From Porpolomopsis calyptriformis (lineage: Eukaryota; Basidiomycota; Agaricomycetes; Agaricales; Hygrophoraceae): a stretch of 64,000 nucleotides of DNA. Of this stretch, positions 9,375-20,958 are shown piece after piece. The stretch's first letter is position 1. Each line of letters begins with the position of its first letter. The notes beneath the pieces were generated by a model. The model worked only from the letters and a program-made list of their open reading frames with translations, was not told where the DNA came from and searched no databases. The DNA lies in contig OX621173.1 of the NCBI GenBank assembly GCA_951640195.1, positions 847,780 through 911,779 of the forward strand, read 5' to 3'. A program made the translations under genes and the position numbers.

Positions 9375-12300
9375 CTCTCACTCCTCTCTCCTTCAGAATT
9401 GCTACACTCCTCATCACTCTCGGCATCTTGGACCTCGTCTATCTTATCTTTTACAATCCAGTCAGGTTCGTCCTCTATTTCAGCATCCTCAACACCGTTC
9501 TTGTCAGGAGTGATGGTCTCTCTGTGACTGACCCCCCCACCTAGATGACGCATATACATGTCCCGATCAGAAAATCTAAATGCTATCAGTCCATGTGCTA
9601 GAGAACCATCAGTAGCAGGACTCACATCATGACATAAAAAGCTGCCCAGTCATCAGCTTCTCCAATAGGCCATCCAAGTGAGGTTGTTGTAGTCAATAGT
9701 TTGGTCGTCCAATTGTCTGCAAAAGCAGGGATGAGATGGCAGCCTCAGACAACCAAAGATGGGTCTAGGAACCCAAATGTGGCCTCATCTGCATCACATA
9801 GGAAACCAATCTTGGGCAACTGTGCTGCTTTATTGCCATATTGATGACCTTCGATGAGGCCAAACCACCGAACCCATAAGAACTCCACATGTTGCACAGA
9901 TCGGGTTCTTGTGAGAGGTCCAGTATGGGATACTTGAACATGGAATTCACCAAGAATGCGTGCGTACCAGAAGGGATGAGCATTGGCTGCATCCTTGTGA
10001 GACTTCACCATAACAAAGCAGCCATTACGTGGATTCACAGAGTCTTGATCTCGTCGTACATCATAGGTTGTGAAATTAATGCATAAGACTTTGACTGAGT
10101 AGATACAATTGTTGATGATGTGCACAGTGCTTCGATCTGCGGCCGTGAAGTTGTATTCATCTCCGTTGTATGTGAGATCAAGGAGATGGGCAAGCAGGTG
10201 GTCCTTTAGCTTGGTGACAAAGTTCTGTGGTATAATGAGCAGATTCTAATGAATTGAAGGGATCATTCACCTTAGTTGCAGGGTCATGTGGGGACTGATT
10301 CATGAAGGCGAAGGCGTCGTGATAATGTTTGCATCCATCTGACATTTGATGGTGCATTGCAATGTCACCGCAAGGTAGAGGATCACTCTCAGAGAAGGGG
10401 ACATGATGCGGATGGGTTTTCTCTGCATGTGAGGCAAGGCGGGCAAGGTGGGCTTGAAGTAGATGCATTTCACGACGCTCATGTCATGTGATTTGTTGGA
10501 TAGCCTGATTCTTGTTGGTTCTCCCATACAGCCATTTCACACGTCAATGCTCCAGTTCTCCCTACAATGAGATTTTTGAAATACTGATAAGCGGTGAAAT
10601 TTTTCTAAGCTTACGATTTGAGTTGAATATGAATTGGTGGTCCCGAACATACGTATAGTATGGACATAATCTGGCAACGCGTGAAATTTATAAGTTGACA
10701 GATTAAGCCCCTTTGGGAACCCTCCCTTGACTGGTGGTATGGTGCGAGGGTGGGGTGCAGGAGTCACAGAACTGGTAGATCTGTGAACAGATGGTGCTGG
10801 AGTAGGAGCGGTGGGTGTACTGGAAATATTCAGACACATCCCTGTTTTCGGCTGAGATCTGGCCTGTCGCTGGGTTCGAGTGTCAGCTTCTTTTCACAGC
10901 TCTACAGTGCTGTATGCTTGGCATGTAACATTTCGAAATCTTCGTAATTCATGGCCAAGCGCAGTGGTGACTGATTCTAAGAGACTCAGTGTTGAATCTG
11001 TATGCATGTGCAACTTTGCCAGCGCATGCCATTCTGCGAGTTGGTAGAGCAACACAAGCATGATGTGGTTGTGGGGTTCAGGGAGGAGGCCGTCAAAGAC
11101 AGGTATTGCGCACTATTCAAAAGGGTTAGAAATCCGGACACAAAGAATGATGAGATACAGGCCTGTAATAAGTCCTTGTAATCACGTGCTGCAAGCCTTT
11201 TCATTTCAGATGCATTTGTGCTGAAACGGCAGATAGTACCACAACCAAACATTGGAACTTGCCGATACCTACAGATGGATTTAGTTCATTGGGAAACAGC
11301 TTCACGATAAAACATACCTGCGATCTAGCTCTATCACCAGCTGACCAGCTGGAGCTGTGGCATATAGAAGCCATAAGAGATGAGTGAATATAGCCTTCCA
11401 AATACCTAACTCAAACTCATGCATCAAGTTGACAACTAACATCACATATAGGTCAAACCCAAAAGGACCAAGTTTTTCACCAAAAGTATTCTATAGATTG
11501 CTTCAGATAGTTACTGAGATCAGCGTGTATGGCAAAACATATGTACTAGAGTGGGAACTAAGGATTGTGGTTTGAGAAGTCGTTCAATGGCGGCACTGGT
11601 AATGCCATGACCTGACTTGTACACAAAGTCTCAAGCCAATACCACCCGGTGCCGGAAATATGATTGCACATTTGAAATCTGAGCTCTGGAATCTTGCAGA
11701 TACCCAATTTTGTCAATATGATTCTTAGTTACCAGACACCAAGGACAAGGGCAGAGGCCTTTGTCTCATAAAGCAGCAATCAATACTCTACGGAAATGCA
11801 AAGGGTTTAAAAATGCTAAACTCAGTGGATGGATACAAGGGACTTACTTCTCAGGATAGTCGGCTGAGTATGTAAATATATGAGGATAGAAACGCCGTGC
11901 TATGCCATCCAAACAGGTGGTGATGAATCCGTGCTTGTATGCCATAATAAAATCATTGTCGAGCAATAAGTCCCACACCTTCTGCATGAGCTCTCAGTGA
12001 CAGTGAGTTATGATGGCATTTTTATGACCACCTGTTGGGATAACATCGTTGATGCAATCAGGGAGCTGCAGTCACACTGTATGAGCTCAAAACTCTGCGA
12101 AAGAATGAAGTCTCATGGAGGGTATGTATGCAACATGGTAGGATGCCCCAGAACTAGGCTTAGTGTGAAAGTATTTTGACAGGTTAGCGAAATAGAGATA
12201 GAGGGGCCACACCTTCGTGGTTCCAAAGTTTGCGAGGTGTGTAGAATCTGACCAGAACATGAGCCCCAGTACAACCTTCTCTAACTTACATCCAGGTTTG

Positions 12301-13681
12301 TTCGGTTGGTCTTGGAGCTTCATATTGGCCTCCAAGAATGCATTAGATGTGTACGCCTCGTCAAAACACTGCTCTTCAGATCCAGAAGAGGTTTTTCGGT
12401 ATCGTTTAAACGGTGAAAAGTGGAAATGGCATGCGATAGCATCTGCCAATGCAGCTCTCATCATATAGAGCAGAGAGCAGTGATGAAGGTTCGGTACTGT
12501 GAATATATACCCCTGGCCTATAGGGTCTTTGTCACCCAAGGGAATCAATATTTGTACAACACTCTTGCGCCAGCTGTCACCAGAATAGGGTTTATCTTGA
12601 GTTTCTGATAGGTCGAATTGCTGATACTCGCAGTGTGCATTGAAACCAGAAAGGTTGGCGGGATTGAAATCTGGTGCCCTGATGACTTCATTTGCTAATC
12701 AATTCAGTTCAATCTGTGACTTATGAGTGCTACCAGTAGTTGCCCACTCCATGAATCGGTAGATAGACATGTTGGCAAATGGCCAGGGTGGCTCGTGGGT
12801 AGTACTATCTCTATCTGGCTGCCTGTCTAGTAGGTGGGCTTGGTTTGGTGCGCGGGGCACAGAACAGTTGGATAAATCATCGAGAGCAATAAAAGAGTCA
12901 GGGTCATAGGATGGACAATGGGGGTATTCTCGAAGGAGCCGAAACTGATTCGTGATAGTATGAACACTTTCATGAATGTACTGAGCAACCATTTTGACAA
13001 TAGGCGGCACAGGAGGTGATGTAGCCAATGTGATGGGTGCAGGTCCCTCTGGAGGGATGTCGATGTACCTCATTGGCAGGCGATAATTTCTCTTTGGCCT
13101 TCCAGTTGAAGTCAAGGCAGGAGGGGGGGGTGACGGATTGATCAGAGTTGGAGACATTTCAACATCTGGATCCAGAGCTGAACTCTCCTGCAGTGTCAAT
13201 CTTGATGCACGCTGCAGCTGACCCACATAAAAACAAGATAAACACAAAAGTCTCACAGATAATGCACCAGTCTCCCTTCCTTGTCTTTTGATCTTTTGAG
13301 GACCTTGTTTTTCAGAAGCTCTTTTTGCTTGGCCAGGACTACAGCCTGGTAGCACTTGAATACGAGGCACATATTCTAGTGTTTCACCAGTTCACGCTGC
13401 GTATCGAAGAATCGTGTGCAGCTCTGACAACAGATGTAAGTAGTCATGGGAAGGATTAAAATAAGGAACAGACATGGAATATGAGTATCGACACAACTTA
13501 GAGGCATCCATGTGGGTGAGGAATGTCAAACCGATGGTCAATTGGTAAGTTGGATTATAGAATACATAGCGAGAATAATCAGAAAGAATTGTCAGCCAAT
13601 CCGACATGAACTTGCATGATCAAGAATCCATCATATAATCCTTACCATGAATTGCCATCCCAGTCATCTACTTAAGCATCC

Positions 13682-14563
13682 ATGGTAAGTTTCTGTGTCC
13701 CCAAGTTCTCAATCATGCAAGCGACTTATCTTCACCAGCATCCCTTAAACACACCCCTCCCTGTTTCGCGAGCGAGGAATCTGACTCAACCTATCACCCA
13801 TTCCGCCATCGATACCTGGCTTGACGCCAACAAGAATGAGGTCTTCAATGGTGATGTTATAATACCTTTGTCTATTGATGATACTCCATCCGACCAGGTG
13901 TTATGCTTCCTACTCGTCATCGCGCAGGAGGTGCGTTGTCTTTTTTTTTCCAAGCATGATACTTCTAACTTATGCCTCAGATAAAGGACAAGCTTTACCT
14001 TGAAAACGTCTACCTCTACACCCTCTTCATTGCCACAGATGTCCCGCAATCATCTGGGATTGGACCCAAATTCCTTGTGAGTCCTCTTGCAGTTCTTGCA
14101 TGCTTTCAAGGCTTAAATTCCGATCTGGAGGCGCCCAAATGGACCCGCTTGCATCCCAATCAGCCAGTTCGATTTAGGCAGCCACGAGCAGCCATCACCG
14201 AAGTGTTTTCAGCGCTCGCCTGGTGGATTGACAATTACAACACCGTATGTGCATTTTTGCCAGTCTGGCATTGTCCAAAATTGATCAAGTTTCTCCATAC
14301 AGAAGACTCTGAGTCTGGAAATGATTGAATGGGCTGTTACAGTCACCATACGTACTTGAATCAAGGTGATCATTACTTATTATCATGATTAGAAGGGTAC
14401 TCCTGCTGAAACTAAGCAGCTTGTCCCCCCCGTTATGTTGCCCTCTACGCCTCATCATCCCTATCTACCCACTCCTGAAGGTGCACCCACTCGCCCATGC
14501 AAGAGGAAGTTGATTATGATTCATAGTTCACCATGTGCTCATGCAGTGCTCAGACGTACCTAA
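13682..14563 (+). CDS. Unknown spliced gene divergent from Plavaka copy 2
   Basis: I do not recognise this protein. Start candidates are ATG 13682 and ATG 13712 (MQATYLHQHPLNTPLP). Exon 1 ends at 13930 before GTGCGT; exon 2 starts at 13981 after CTCAG. It reads IKDKLYLENVYLYTLFIATD and continues to AALAWW-like sequence ITEVFSALAWWIDNYNT. A further exon carries TLSLEMIEWAVT, and the last one (from 14393) reads KGTPAETKQLVPPVMLPSTP and stops at 14561-14563. Splice boundaries of the middle exons are uncertain. Exon 1 and exon 2 join in frame without stops. Its place, head to head with a transposase start and followed by other small genes up to the second DUF6698 gene, suggests cargo of the Plavaka element. 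No domain, signal peptide or membrane segment is evident. Confidence 0.5.
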
Positions 14564-14599
14564 ATCATACATGTATTAAGTGCAAAAATCATGTTTGTG

Positions 14600-15052
14600 A
14601 GATGTATCGACAAGGAACATGTTTGTCAAGTACACAATGCAAGAGTGGGTGCTTGTCCGAGAGATGCCAGAATTGTACCCACGCATCGTCAAGCCATACA
14701 TTGACACCTTCCCTCCATCGCGCACACAGTGGTGAGCCACAAAATGCATTTCAATCCTTCCCCCCTTCCCTGACTGGTAACTTATTCACCCCCTGCAAGG
14801 GTGGAAGACCCTTTCTGGCAAATCTGAAAGTGAAAAAGTGTTGTACAATGACCCGTGCCTGAGCTCTAGTTTTCTTATCTTGCCAGATGTGAAATGGGAC
14901 CTCAAGACACTTTCTTCCTTGTATCTCATCGCCATCATGCGGTCCAAAGACCTCAAAAGTCTCTGGGATCTTCGTAAGGAGCACTTGGGTATGCTACGGA
15001 GCATACGCTGAGAAGCCGCACAAGTCATCAAAGGAATATGACAACCGCAGTA
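14600..15052 (+). pseudogene. DcpS-like mRNA-decapping scavenger (HIT superfamily) fragment
   Basis: An exon reads FVKYTMQEWVLVREMPELYP then RIVKPYIDTFPPSRTQW, ending at 14731 before GTGAGC. The next reads SESEKVLYNDP, then SFLILPDVKWDLKTLSSLYL, IAIMRSKDLKSLWDLRKEHL and GMLRSIR. This block order matches eukaryotic scavenger decapping enzyme DcpS (conserved GFILIPDLKW..LYLIAI..RSLRDL in animals), which hydrolyses cap dinucleotides after 3'-5' mRNA decay. The copy is broken: the second exon needs a 1-nt shift after the acceptor to stay in frame, in-frame TGA codons follow at about 15009 and 15036, and the catalytic HIT motif (HxHxH) expected downstream is absent. The N-terminal part is missing too. 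Most likely a host gene fragment captured by the Plavaka element, or a decayed duplicate. Confidence 0.7.
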
Positions 15053-15251
15053 TGTGTTCACCTCTCAGTGTTGACTTACACACTCAGGTGAGGCACTCCT
15101 TACCTATGTAGGACCCACTCTCATGTTCCGTAGGTACTACAATCAATCCAGCGTTTCATGCTGAGCATCTAAGCATGCAATCACAAGTTCAACTGCAGCA
15201 CACAGTCATCGATTTATCTACATTCATATAACCGGGGTAAGCTTCCTACAT

Positions 15252-16573
15252 CTATGGAGTTACCATGATGTTCTCCTTCTCCACCCTGTGATGATTACCC
15301 CCCTTGGTTTGCTCTCTGTATATCTGCTGCATTCGCCTGAAGTAGATAATGGATGAGTTTCGAACTGTCATCTCGCTGTATCCAGCATCCAGGATCCTCT
15401 GTAAGTTTCGGTCATCATTTAACTATTGAATTGGTGGAATCCATGGACTTACTAGTACCATGAGGACAGCTCCTACAAGCGCATCCAAAAAAGCGCAATT
15501 ATCAGCATGTGTCGCAGACTTACTCCAATTTGGACTGTGCAACATCCTCCCCTCCCTATCAACCCGGCCTGCACCCCCAGCCTTCACAGGACTAGGTAGG
15601 ATGATCGTGGTCCCTCCCTTCCTTTGCCGGATCTTATTTTCTGCACAAAGGATAGGATGAAGCTCTGCTCCCACAAGCAGGAGTGCTTCATCTTTCACGA
15701 TAGTCTAAATGGCATAAGCTATGAGTAATTCCCTTTGCTGGCTAAGTTAAATCAACATACGCTGAGAGAATGACTATCTCTAGAAGGGGCATTGGTAAAG
15801 CCCCATCGGCTTAGAGGAGCTGGTACCAGTACAGGCATGGCAACTGTGGTGAGTGGAACAGCCTCCTTGACATTCTCATGGCTGAACAACTGCTGATCTC
15901 CAACTAGATCGCCTGTCCCTGCAGCAGTGCAAGGATCCCAAGATATCTTCAATGCATCGAGAGACTGTTAGCTTCATTTAAACACATCTGCAAAATACAT
16001 CCTTACATCAAACTCAAAAGGGGTAGGCGTAACATCCTCAGGGAATAGGAATGGCTCAATGTCTTGATAGGATAGGAGCAACCCAGTTATCTCATCCGAT
16101 AGGGATGGTTCAATACCATCATACGGTGGGAACACCTGTACATTGTGATGGCCTAGGGAGGGCTCCGTGGTTCCCAGGGATATGAAAGACTTGAACCCTG
16201 CTATCCAGCTATCAAATAGTGTCTGCAGTGCAGAAGTAAGATCAATTATCATTCAAAGTTTAACAATACTTACATTGGGTCTATTTTGCGTGGCGGCTGA
16301 AGCACTTGTAGCATTGGCAGCTATACCAAGTTAGCAGCATCAGTTGGGTTATGGCAGGAACAAGAAATTACCATCGTTGAAGAATTCATCACTGGCAAAG
16401 ATGCGTTGGTTCATGCTGGCCTCATCCATTAATACGAAAGGGGGGTATGGAAACATTTTTTTAGGTGAGGTGTTGTCCATTTTATCATCTTTTTCCTGCC
16501 AACCTTTTTCAGGGGTGACTATGTTGTAATAATTGCGCCGCACTAGTCTCTTAAAAAAAATGCAGGACATCAT
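15252..16573 (-). CDS. Unknown six-exon gene within the Plavaka copy 2 cargo region
   Basis: Not recognised. The minus-strand exons join in one frame with canonical GT-AG boundaries. The first (to 16372) contains MDNTSPKKMFPYPPF and DEASMNQRIFASDEFFND. Then 16320-16274 (ANATSASAATQNRPN), 16222-16007 (TLFDSWIAGFKSFISLGTTE onwards), 15964-15761 (SLDALKISWDPCTAAGTGD onwards), 15704-15453 (TIVKDEALLLVGAELHP, VGAVLMVL) and 15398-15252 (RILDAGYSEMTVRNSS, ending MVTP-stop). The start is uncertain: ATG 16573, or the later ATG giving MDNTSPKK. No stop or frameshift interrupts it, unlike the surrounding transposon genes. No domain is recognised and no obvious signal peptide is seen. Position between a DcpS fragment and a DUF6698 gene suggests element cargo. 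Confidence 0.6.
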
Positions 16574-16983
16574 CGCCCGCCATCGTCAGGTCAATATTGA
16601 TCATGTGTGATCCAATCTAAAGTGCTGGAGCTCATTTGTGAGATTCAGCCACTACCTTTAATCCTTCAGCATGAAATGATGTCCTCCGATCCTACAAGGC
16701 TTTTTCGATCTTTAATTTGGTCACTTCAATCTCTGCATTATCTCTTTAGCGTACGGTAATAGGTTTTTATTTATTTATTTATTATTTAATATTTTATTTT
16801 ATGCAGACTGTGTATTAGGTAATGATAATGAATTGTTGACAAGAATTCCCCACAAGAATTCATTCAAACAATATCTTAGAGGAATTGCATTTGAGATCAG
16901 TTAAAACCATTTGCGCATTTCTGAGGTGATGACTACCCATGTTTTCTTTCTTACTCCATATTTCTAACACCCTCCAAGTCGTA
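16574..16983. other. Divergent spacer between the six-exon gene and DUF6698 copy 2
   Basis: 410 bp between two divergent starts. Holds a short TTTATTTATTTATT microsatellite at about 16,765-16,790. No gene seen. Presumably contains both promoters. Confidence 0.4.
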
Positions 16984-18498
16984 ATGTCGTCCTCCCCAAA
17001 TGGCGAAGCTGTTCACACCCTCAAGCAGTGCTGCGAGTTCCTAGAAGAATGGCTGGCAATCGCTAATGAACCAAAGCCAAAGAGGTTAGTGTTACTGGCC
17101 CTATTCATCACAAACGTATATTGATACATGAGTTACAGCCTCATCCAGGCTCAAATTTATTTGGGTTGTCCCATTCGCTGCCTTGCAAGTTTCTTTGACT
17201 CCATTCGCAACCTTGTTGAGGAGAACGATTGTAGATTGATCCTGGATTCGGAAGAGGATAATAGAGGAGACTCTACAGTGCTGCATACAATTGAGTGCGT
17301 GTGATTGTACACATGACACCTCACACCGCTCACTTTCTTCAACAGACAAGATCATCTTTTCAGGGGGTATCAACAACTCCTTATCTATGTCCCATCAATC
17401 AGTGAGATTGCTGCAAACAGTAATAGCGAGGACATTACCTTGCTCTACAAAAATGTGCGTGGTTCTCACTTACTTCTTACTTTATACACTGGCTTACATT
17501 TCCACCAGATCAGCAAAGGCTCTGACATGGCGTGAGGTGATGATATGGCAAGTTTGAAGCTGGTGATTACTGAATGGGTCTCCAACTTGTTCAGTGCTTC
17601 TGATCAACCACTTCAATCCAAGCACAAAGTGGGCTGCAGTCTAGATCACGACCACTGCGGAAAACTGTTGTGCCCCATCGAGTTTGATTGGGACGATCTC
17701 AGGTAAACAAAACCACATTCAGGGGATGTTGCTAAATGGTTATCATCAGCATCCGAGCCAAAGTTCGCAAGGGTCACCCAGAGTATCCTGTTACCGCTCA
17801 ATCATGGCCAGTTTTCCTTTATGCCAGCTTTAAGGCTGACCTAGAAAATATCAAAAAGGGTCTATTGCGGAGCTCGCTACTTGTGAAGGTGTGGTCTGAG
17901 TCCCTATATAAACAGGTAACTCACTTTGCAAGTAGGGATACAAACACATATTTACATCCCCCACCTCGGCTGTCGAGAATGACCTCCCTGTGGATCCTGT
18001 TCGCCTCACATCCAAGAGACGTAGGATGATGTACACAACCAAGAGATCACCAGTTGCCAGTCTGATTAACCTGCATGAAGTCACCCCAAGGTTGATCGCA
18101 TATATTGCCATCCAAGTAAAGTCTACTTTCTTGACTGTACGCCATATATTGTAACTTTTATTCTCATTTCAGATTCGATTTGCACTCTCCAGTCTAAATT
18201 CGTGGAACGAGACCGACATGGATTTCAGTCACCAGGATTTCTACAATAACATAGTCGACTACTTCGAAGTGATGCCTAGACCTCTCACTCAGAGAAATGC
18301 CTCTGAACTTCTTCAGTGGTGGAATATGTTTGTCTCACCCTTGTACTCGTGTCTCTCTTACTAATGCTGTTTTGCAGGCAAATCTTCCAAAGGTGCAACT
18401 GGAAGTCACAATTGGCAAATCCTGGCCCCAACTCCTCAGTTGCGAGGCTGGCTACTCAGCGTGCTGCCAAGGAGGTGGATGTATATCAAGCCATGTAG
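16984..18498 (+). CDS. DUF6698-family protein, copy 2 (multi-exon)
   Basis: Paralogue of the gene at 2,736. The start at 16984 reads MSSSPNGEAVHTLKQCCEF. Spliced exons follow: SLIQAQIYLGCPIRCLASFF; KIIFSGGINNSLSMS; DHDHCGKLLCPIEFDWDDL; a block with TAQSWPVFLYASFKAD and KKGLLRSSLLVKVW; HIFTSPTSAVENDLPVDP; then HEVTPRLIAYIAIQ joined to IRFALSSLNSWNETDMDF and LLQWWNMQIFQRC, stopping at 18496-18498. These are the DUF6698 blocks (DUF6698 name from memory). The junction upstream of HIFTSP lacks an obvious acceptor in my reading, so one splice site may be misplaced or damaged. Function is unknown. Both family members sit beside Plavaka transposases, though here about 3.5 kb from the transposase start rather than directly divergent. 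Confidence 0.65.
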
Positions 18499-19818
18499 AC
18501 TAATATTTTGATGTATCTTTGTGCCACACCAATAATGAAACCATTTCACATACTTTGGAGTCTCAATTTTATATCACAAACTGAGCGAACGTTTAGTATA
18601 ATCGTGTCTACTTTCCAGTTTACCCAAGTTTTAGTTAAATTGCAAGTGTAGCCATTTCTGATGGAAGAACCATAATCAATTGTAAGATCGTGCCTTGCTT
18701 GTACAAATGGGCCACAGCTGGCACAAATAGCCTTGTTGTATATCATGATATTGTGTCAAGTTTTTGCCTCTTTTTGGCAGAAGGCCACATCTAGGCGCGG
18801 CGATGTCAAGAGTCCCCTTTTTTGAACAAGGTACATGCTATTACATGATTGCCGCAACTTTCCCTCATTGCTCAATGGTCCGCTGCTTTAGATCACATTG
18901 GCTAAGGTACATATTTTATAATCATTCCAGTGTTTCCATAGCTTCACTTTTTTCTCAATGTATCAAATTATTGGCTGATTGTGGCCAATCGGCTGATTTT
19001 ATATTTCTCTACATTGGTCCTGCAAGTCTATATGTTTTCCCAATCCATCTTAGCTATCTATTCTTTTGCAACACTGTGCTATCATTACGAGACATACCCA
19101 TTAGTAGAAATTCATAGATGGCTCCCCAAAATTTAGTACGCGCTCCCAAAGTACAGCGAACTTCTTACAATGGCTGCCTTTATGATACTTTGCCAATGCA
19201 GCATACCTATATACTCTTTTACAATTAATGTGCTAAATATTACTGTCTTTCTGGTTTTTATAAGCTTTATAAACACCATGTAAACGTTTGGCTACACTCA
19301 GTTGTATTGCTGATGTAGATGCCGAAGCACAGCACAAAACACAGAATTCTAAATAATATAAAATCATGTCGAGCAATCATTTTCCCAGGGTGATAGTCCA
19401 CCTACGTCAGACCACCTATGTCAGACGTTAGATACCCCATAATAATGCTATTTACTTTCTCCACTTGCTATCCTATAAACATCTTTTAGTTCCATACTGC
19501 CATCCCTCCATTGCCTCAAGGCCAACTTCAAATCTCGATTTCAATTGTAAAATGTAAATCAATGATCCATCGTTCCGAAAACAAAACAAAAAAGTATGCC
19601 AAGGAACTTTCAGCTATTGGGTGCTAGTCCATAAGATTAAATATAATCCAGAATAAACATTTGACCAAATTTGACCTTTCACATGGCACTGCTGTCGTTT
19701 ATTCAACACGGATTAATCAGGTCAGAAAACCGTAAGCCCTAAATAAAATAAATATATAAACAATTTACTTCCAGATGCCTTATCTGGACCACTAGCGTAT
19801 CTGCCCATTGCACCGTCG
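18499..19818. other. Gene-less AT-rich stretch
   Basis: No convincing gene. A short tandem CCACCTACGTCAGA/CCACCTATGTCAGA lies at about 19,398-19,431. A local repeat of GGCTGATT occurs at about 18,973-19,000. The right end of Plavaka copy 2 should lie somewhere here, but I could not pair terminal repeats. Confidence 0.4.
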
Positions 19819-20958
19819 ATGAATACTTCCGGCCTCATTTCCAGCCAATTGGCTGAAGAGGAGATGGATGATGATGACCGGCTGGTCATCTTATCCCTTC
19901 TCATCCCATTCCTGGGTGCTGAAATCTACCGCCAGACCCGTGCACATTGACGCAGCCAAAACCAACACAGTCTCACCCGCCCACTCCTCCTCCCCAATCC
20001 TCACTGTAACACCTCATGGCAATGACTCCTGGACAGTCGTAATGATCGTGGTTTCATCACCACAATGGGGTTTGACGTTGCAACTTTCAATTACATCCTC
20101 AACAGTGGTTTCCGAGGGATATGGGATACCTTTTCAGTCTACCGCGTAGACGTGAACCCCACTGGGAGACCTCATCCTGGGCGATGTTCATTGGATGCTG
20201 AGGGGGGTTTGGGTCTTGTTCTCCACTACTTGTCATCCACAATGTCTGAAACCAGCCTGCAAGAAATTTTCGCCCTCATCCCCTCAACTGTGGGACGATA
20301 CATCAATTTCGGCCTCAAGATCCTTCTCAATGTCTTGAAAGGTATCCCAGATGCTGCAATAAGGTGGCCAACAGGTGACAAATTTGCCCAACTCAATGCT
20401 CTCATCGTCCGCCATCATCCGCTTCTCACTGGCGCATTTGCAAGCATCGACAGACTCAACTTACCTCTCCAGATGTCAGCAGATGAAGACATTGAAAATG
20501 CAACTTACAATGGATGGTTATGAGCTCACTTTGTGAGCTCTGTTTTAGTATTTTCACCTGAAGGTAACATTTTGTTTGCATGCTTAAGCTTACTAACCTA
20601 ACCAACAGGTTTAATCATTGCCGCAAATCTCAATGCCCCTGGCAGCTGGCATGACGCCTATGTTGCTAGGCCTATCTACTTCAAATTGCATGACCACACC
20701 CCTCCCGACTACTACCTCATTGCTGACACTGCTTTCCCGTGAGGCGCCGATGCTGTGGGTGGATGCATCCAAGCACCACTCAAGGCTGGCCAATTTCTGC
20801 AAGGCGCTCGAGAGGACATTGAGCATTGGATGGCGTTTGATCGCCAGCTCTTGTCATATTGTCAAACTGCTGAGTGGGGGAATAGGGTGATCAAGGCATG
20901 TTGGGGGCAGCTCCAAGTGCTGCTTGAGGTGAAGCACAAGGAGCGGCGAGGGGATCTG
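19819..20958 (+). pseudogene. PIF/Harbinger-type (DDE_Tnp_4) transposase, truncated and decayed
   Basis: The start at 19819 reads MNTSGLISSQLAEEEMDDDD. One frame runs through LLPNPHCNTSWQ, GFITTMGFDVATFNYILNSG, GRCSLDAEGGLGLVLHYLSS, EIFALIPSTVGRYINFGLK and NATYNGWL. An intron (after 20521) leads to LIIAANLNAPGSWHDAYVA, YYLIADTAFP and FDRQLLSYCQTAEWGNRV. This matches the fungal Harbinger-like DDE transposase family, with WHD and ADTAFP blocks holding the second and neighbouring acidic residues. Three in-frame TGA codons occur at 19948, 20023 and 20740. The last interrupts FP-GAD, where Arg is likely. The frame ends at 20958 where the Gypsy LTR begins, so the C-terminus is missing. Confidence 0.8.

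Larger units (their letters stand above)
6421..13447 (-). pseudogene. Plavaka transposase, copy 2, split by an LTR element
   Basis: The same family as copy 1. The start at 13447 opens a zinc-finger-like N-terminus (CCQSCTRFFDTQ). Then come PPWPFANMSIYRFMEW (about 12,760), MFWSDSTHLANFGTTKVWPL (about 12,230), MKRLAARDYKDLLQ (about 11,200) and STYKFHALPDYVHTIRMFGT (about 10,660). The C-terminal part has HVEFLWVRWFG, IGFLCDADEATFGFLDPSLV (about 9,780-9,900) and DRDMYMRHLGGGVSH (about 9,550). The acidic tail reappears on the far side of the inserted element and ends GDWDDVDDNGYADF-stop at 6421. In-frame stops are at 13376-13378 (TAG) and 9745-9747 (TGA, followed by GCHLIPAF where the family has Arg). 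By my reading the frame also differs across the insertion. Divergent from the gene at 13,682, with 234 bp between the starts. Confidence 0.85.

Noticed and set aside
16960..18500. Second Plavaka-derived pseudogene rather than a DUF6698 gene
   Set aside because: The exons carry the DUF6698 blocks (WPVFLY, KGLLRSSLLVK, TSPTSA, RFALSS, WWN) and none of the transposase blocks.
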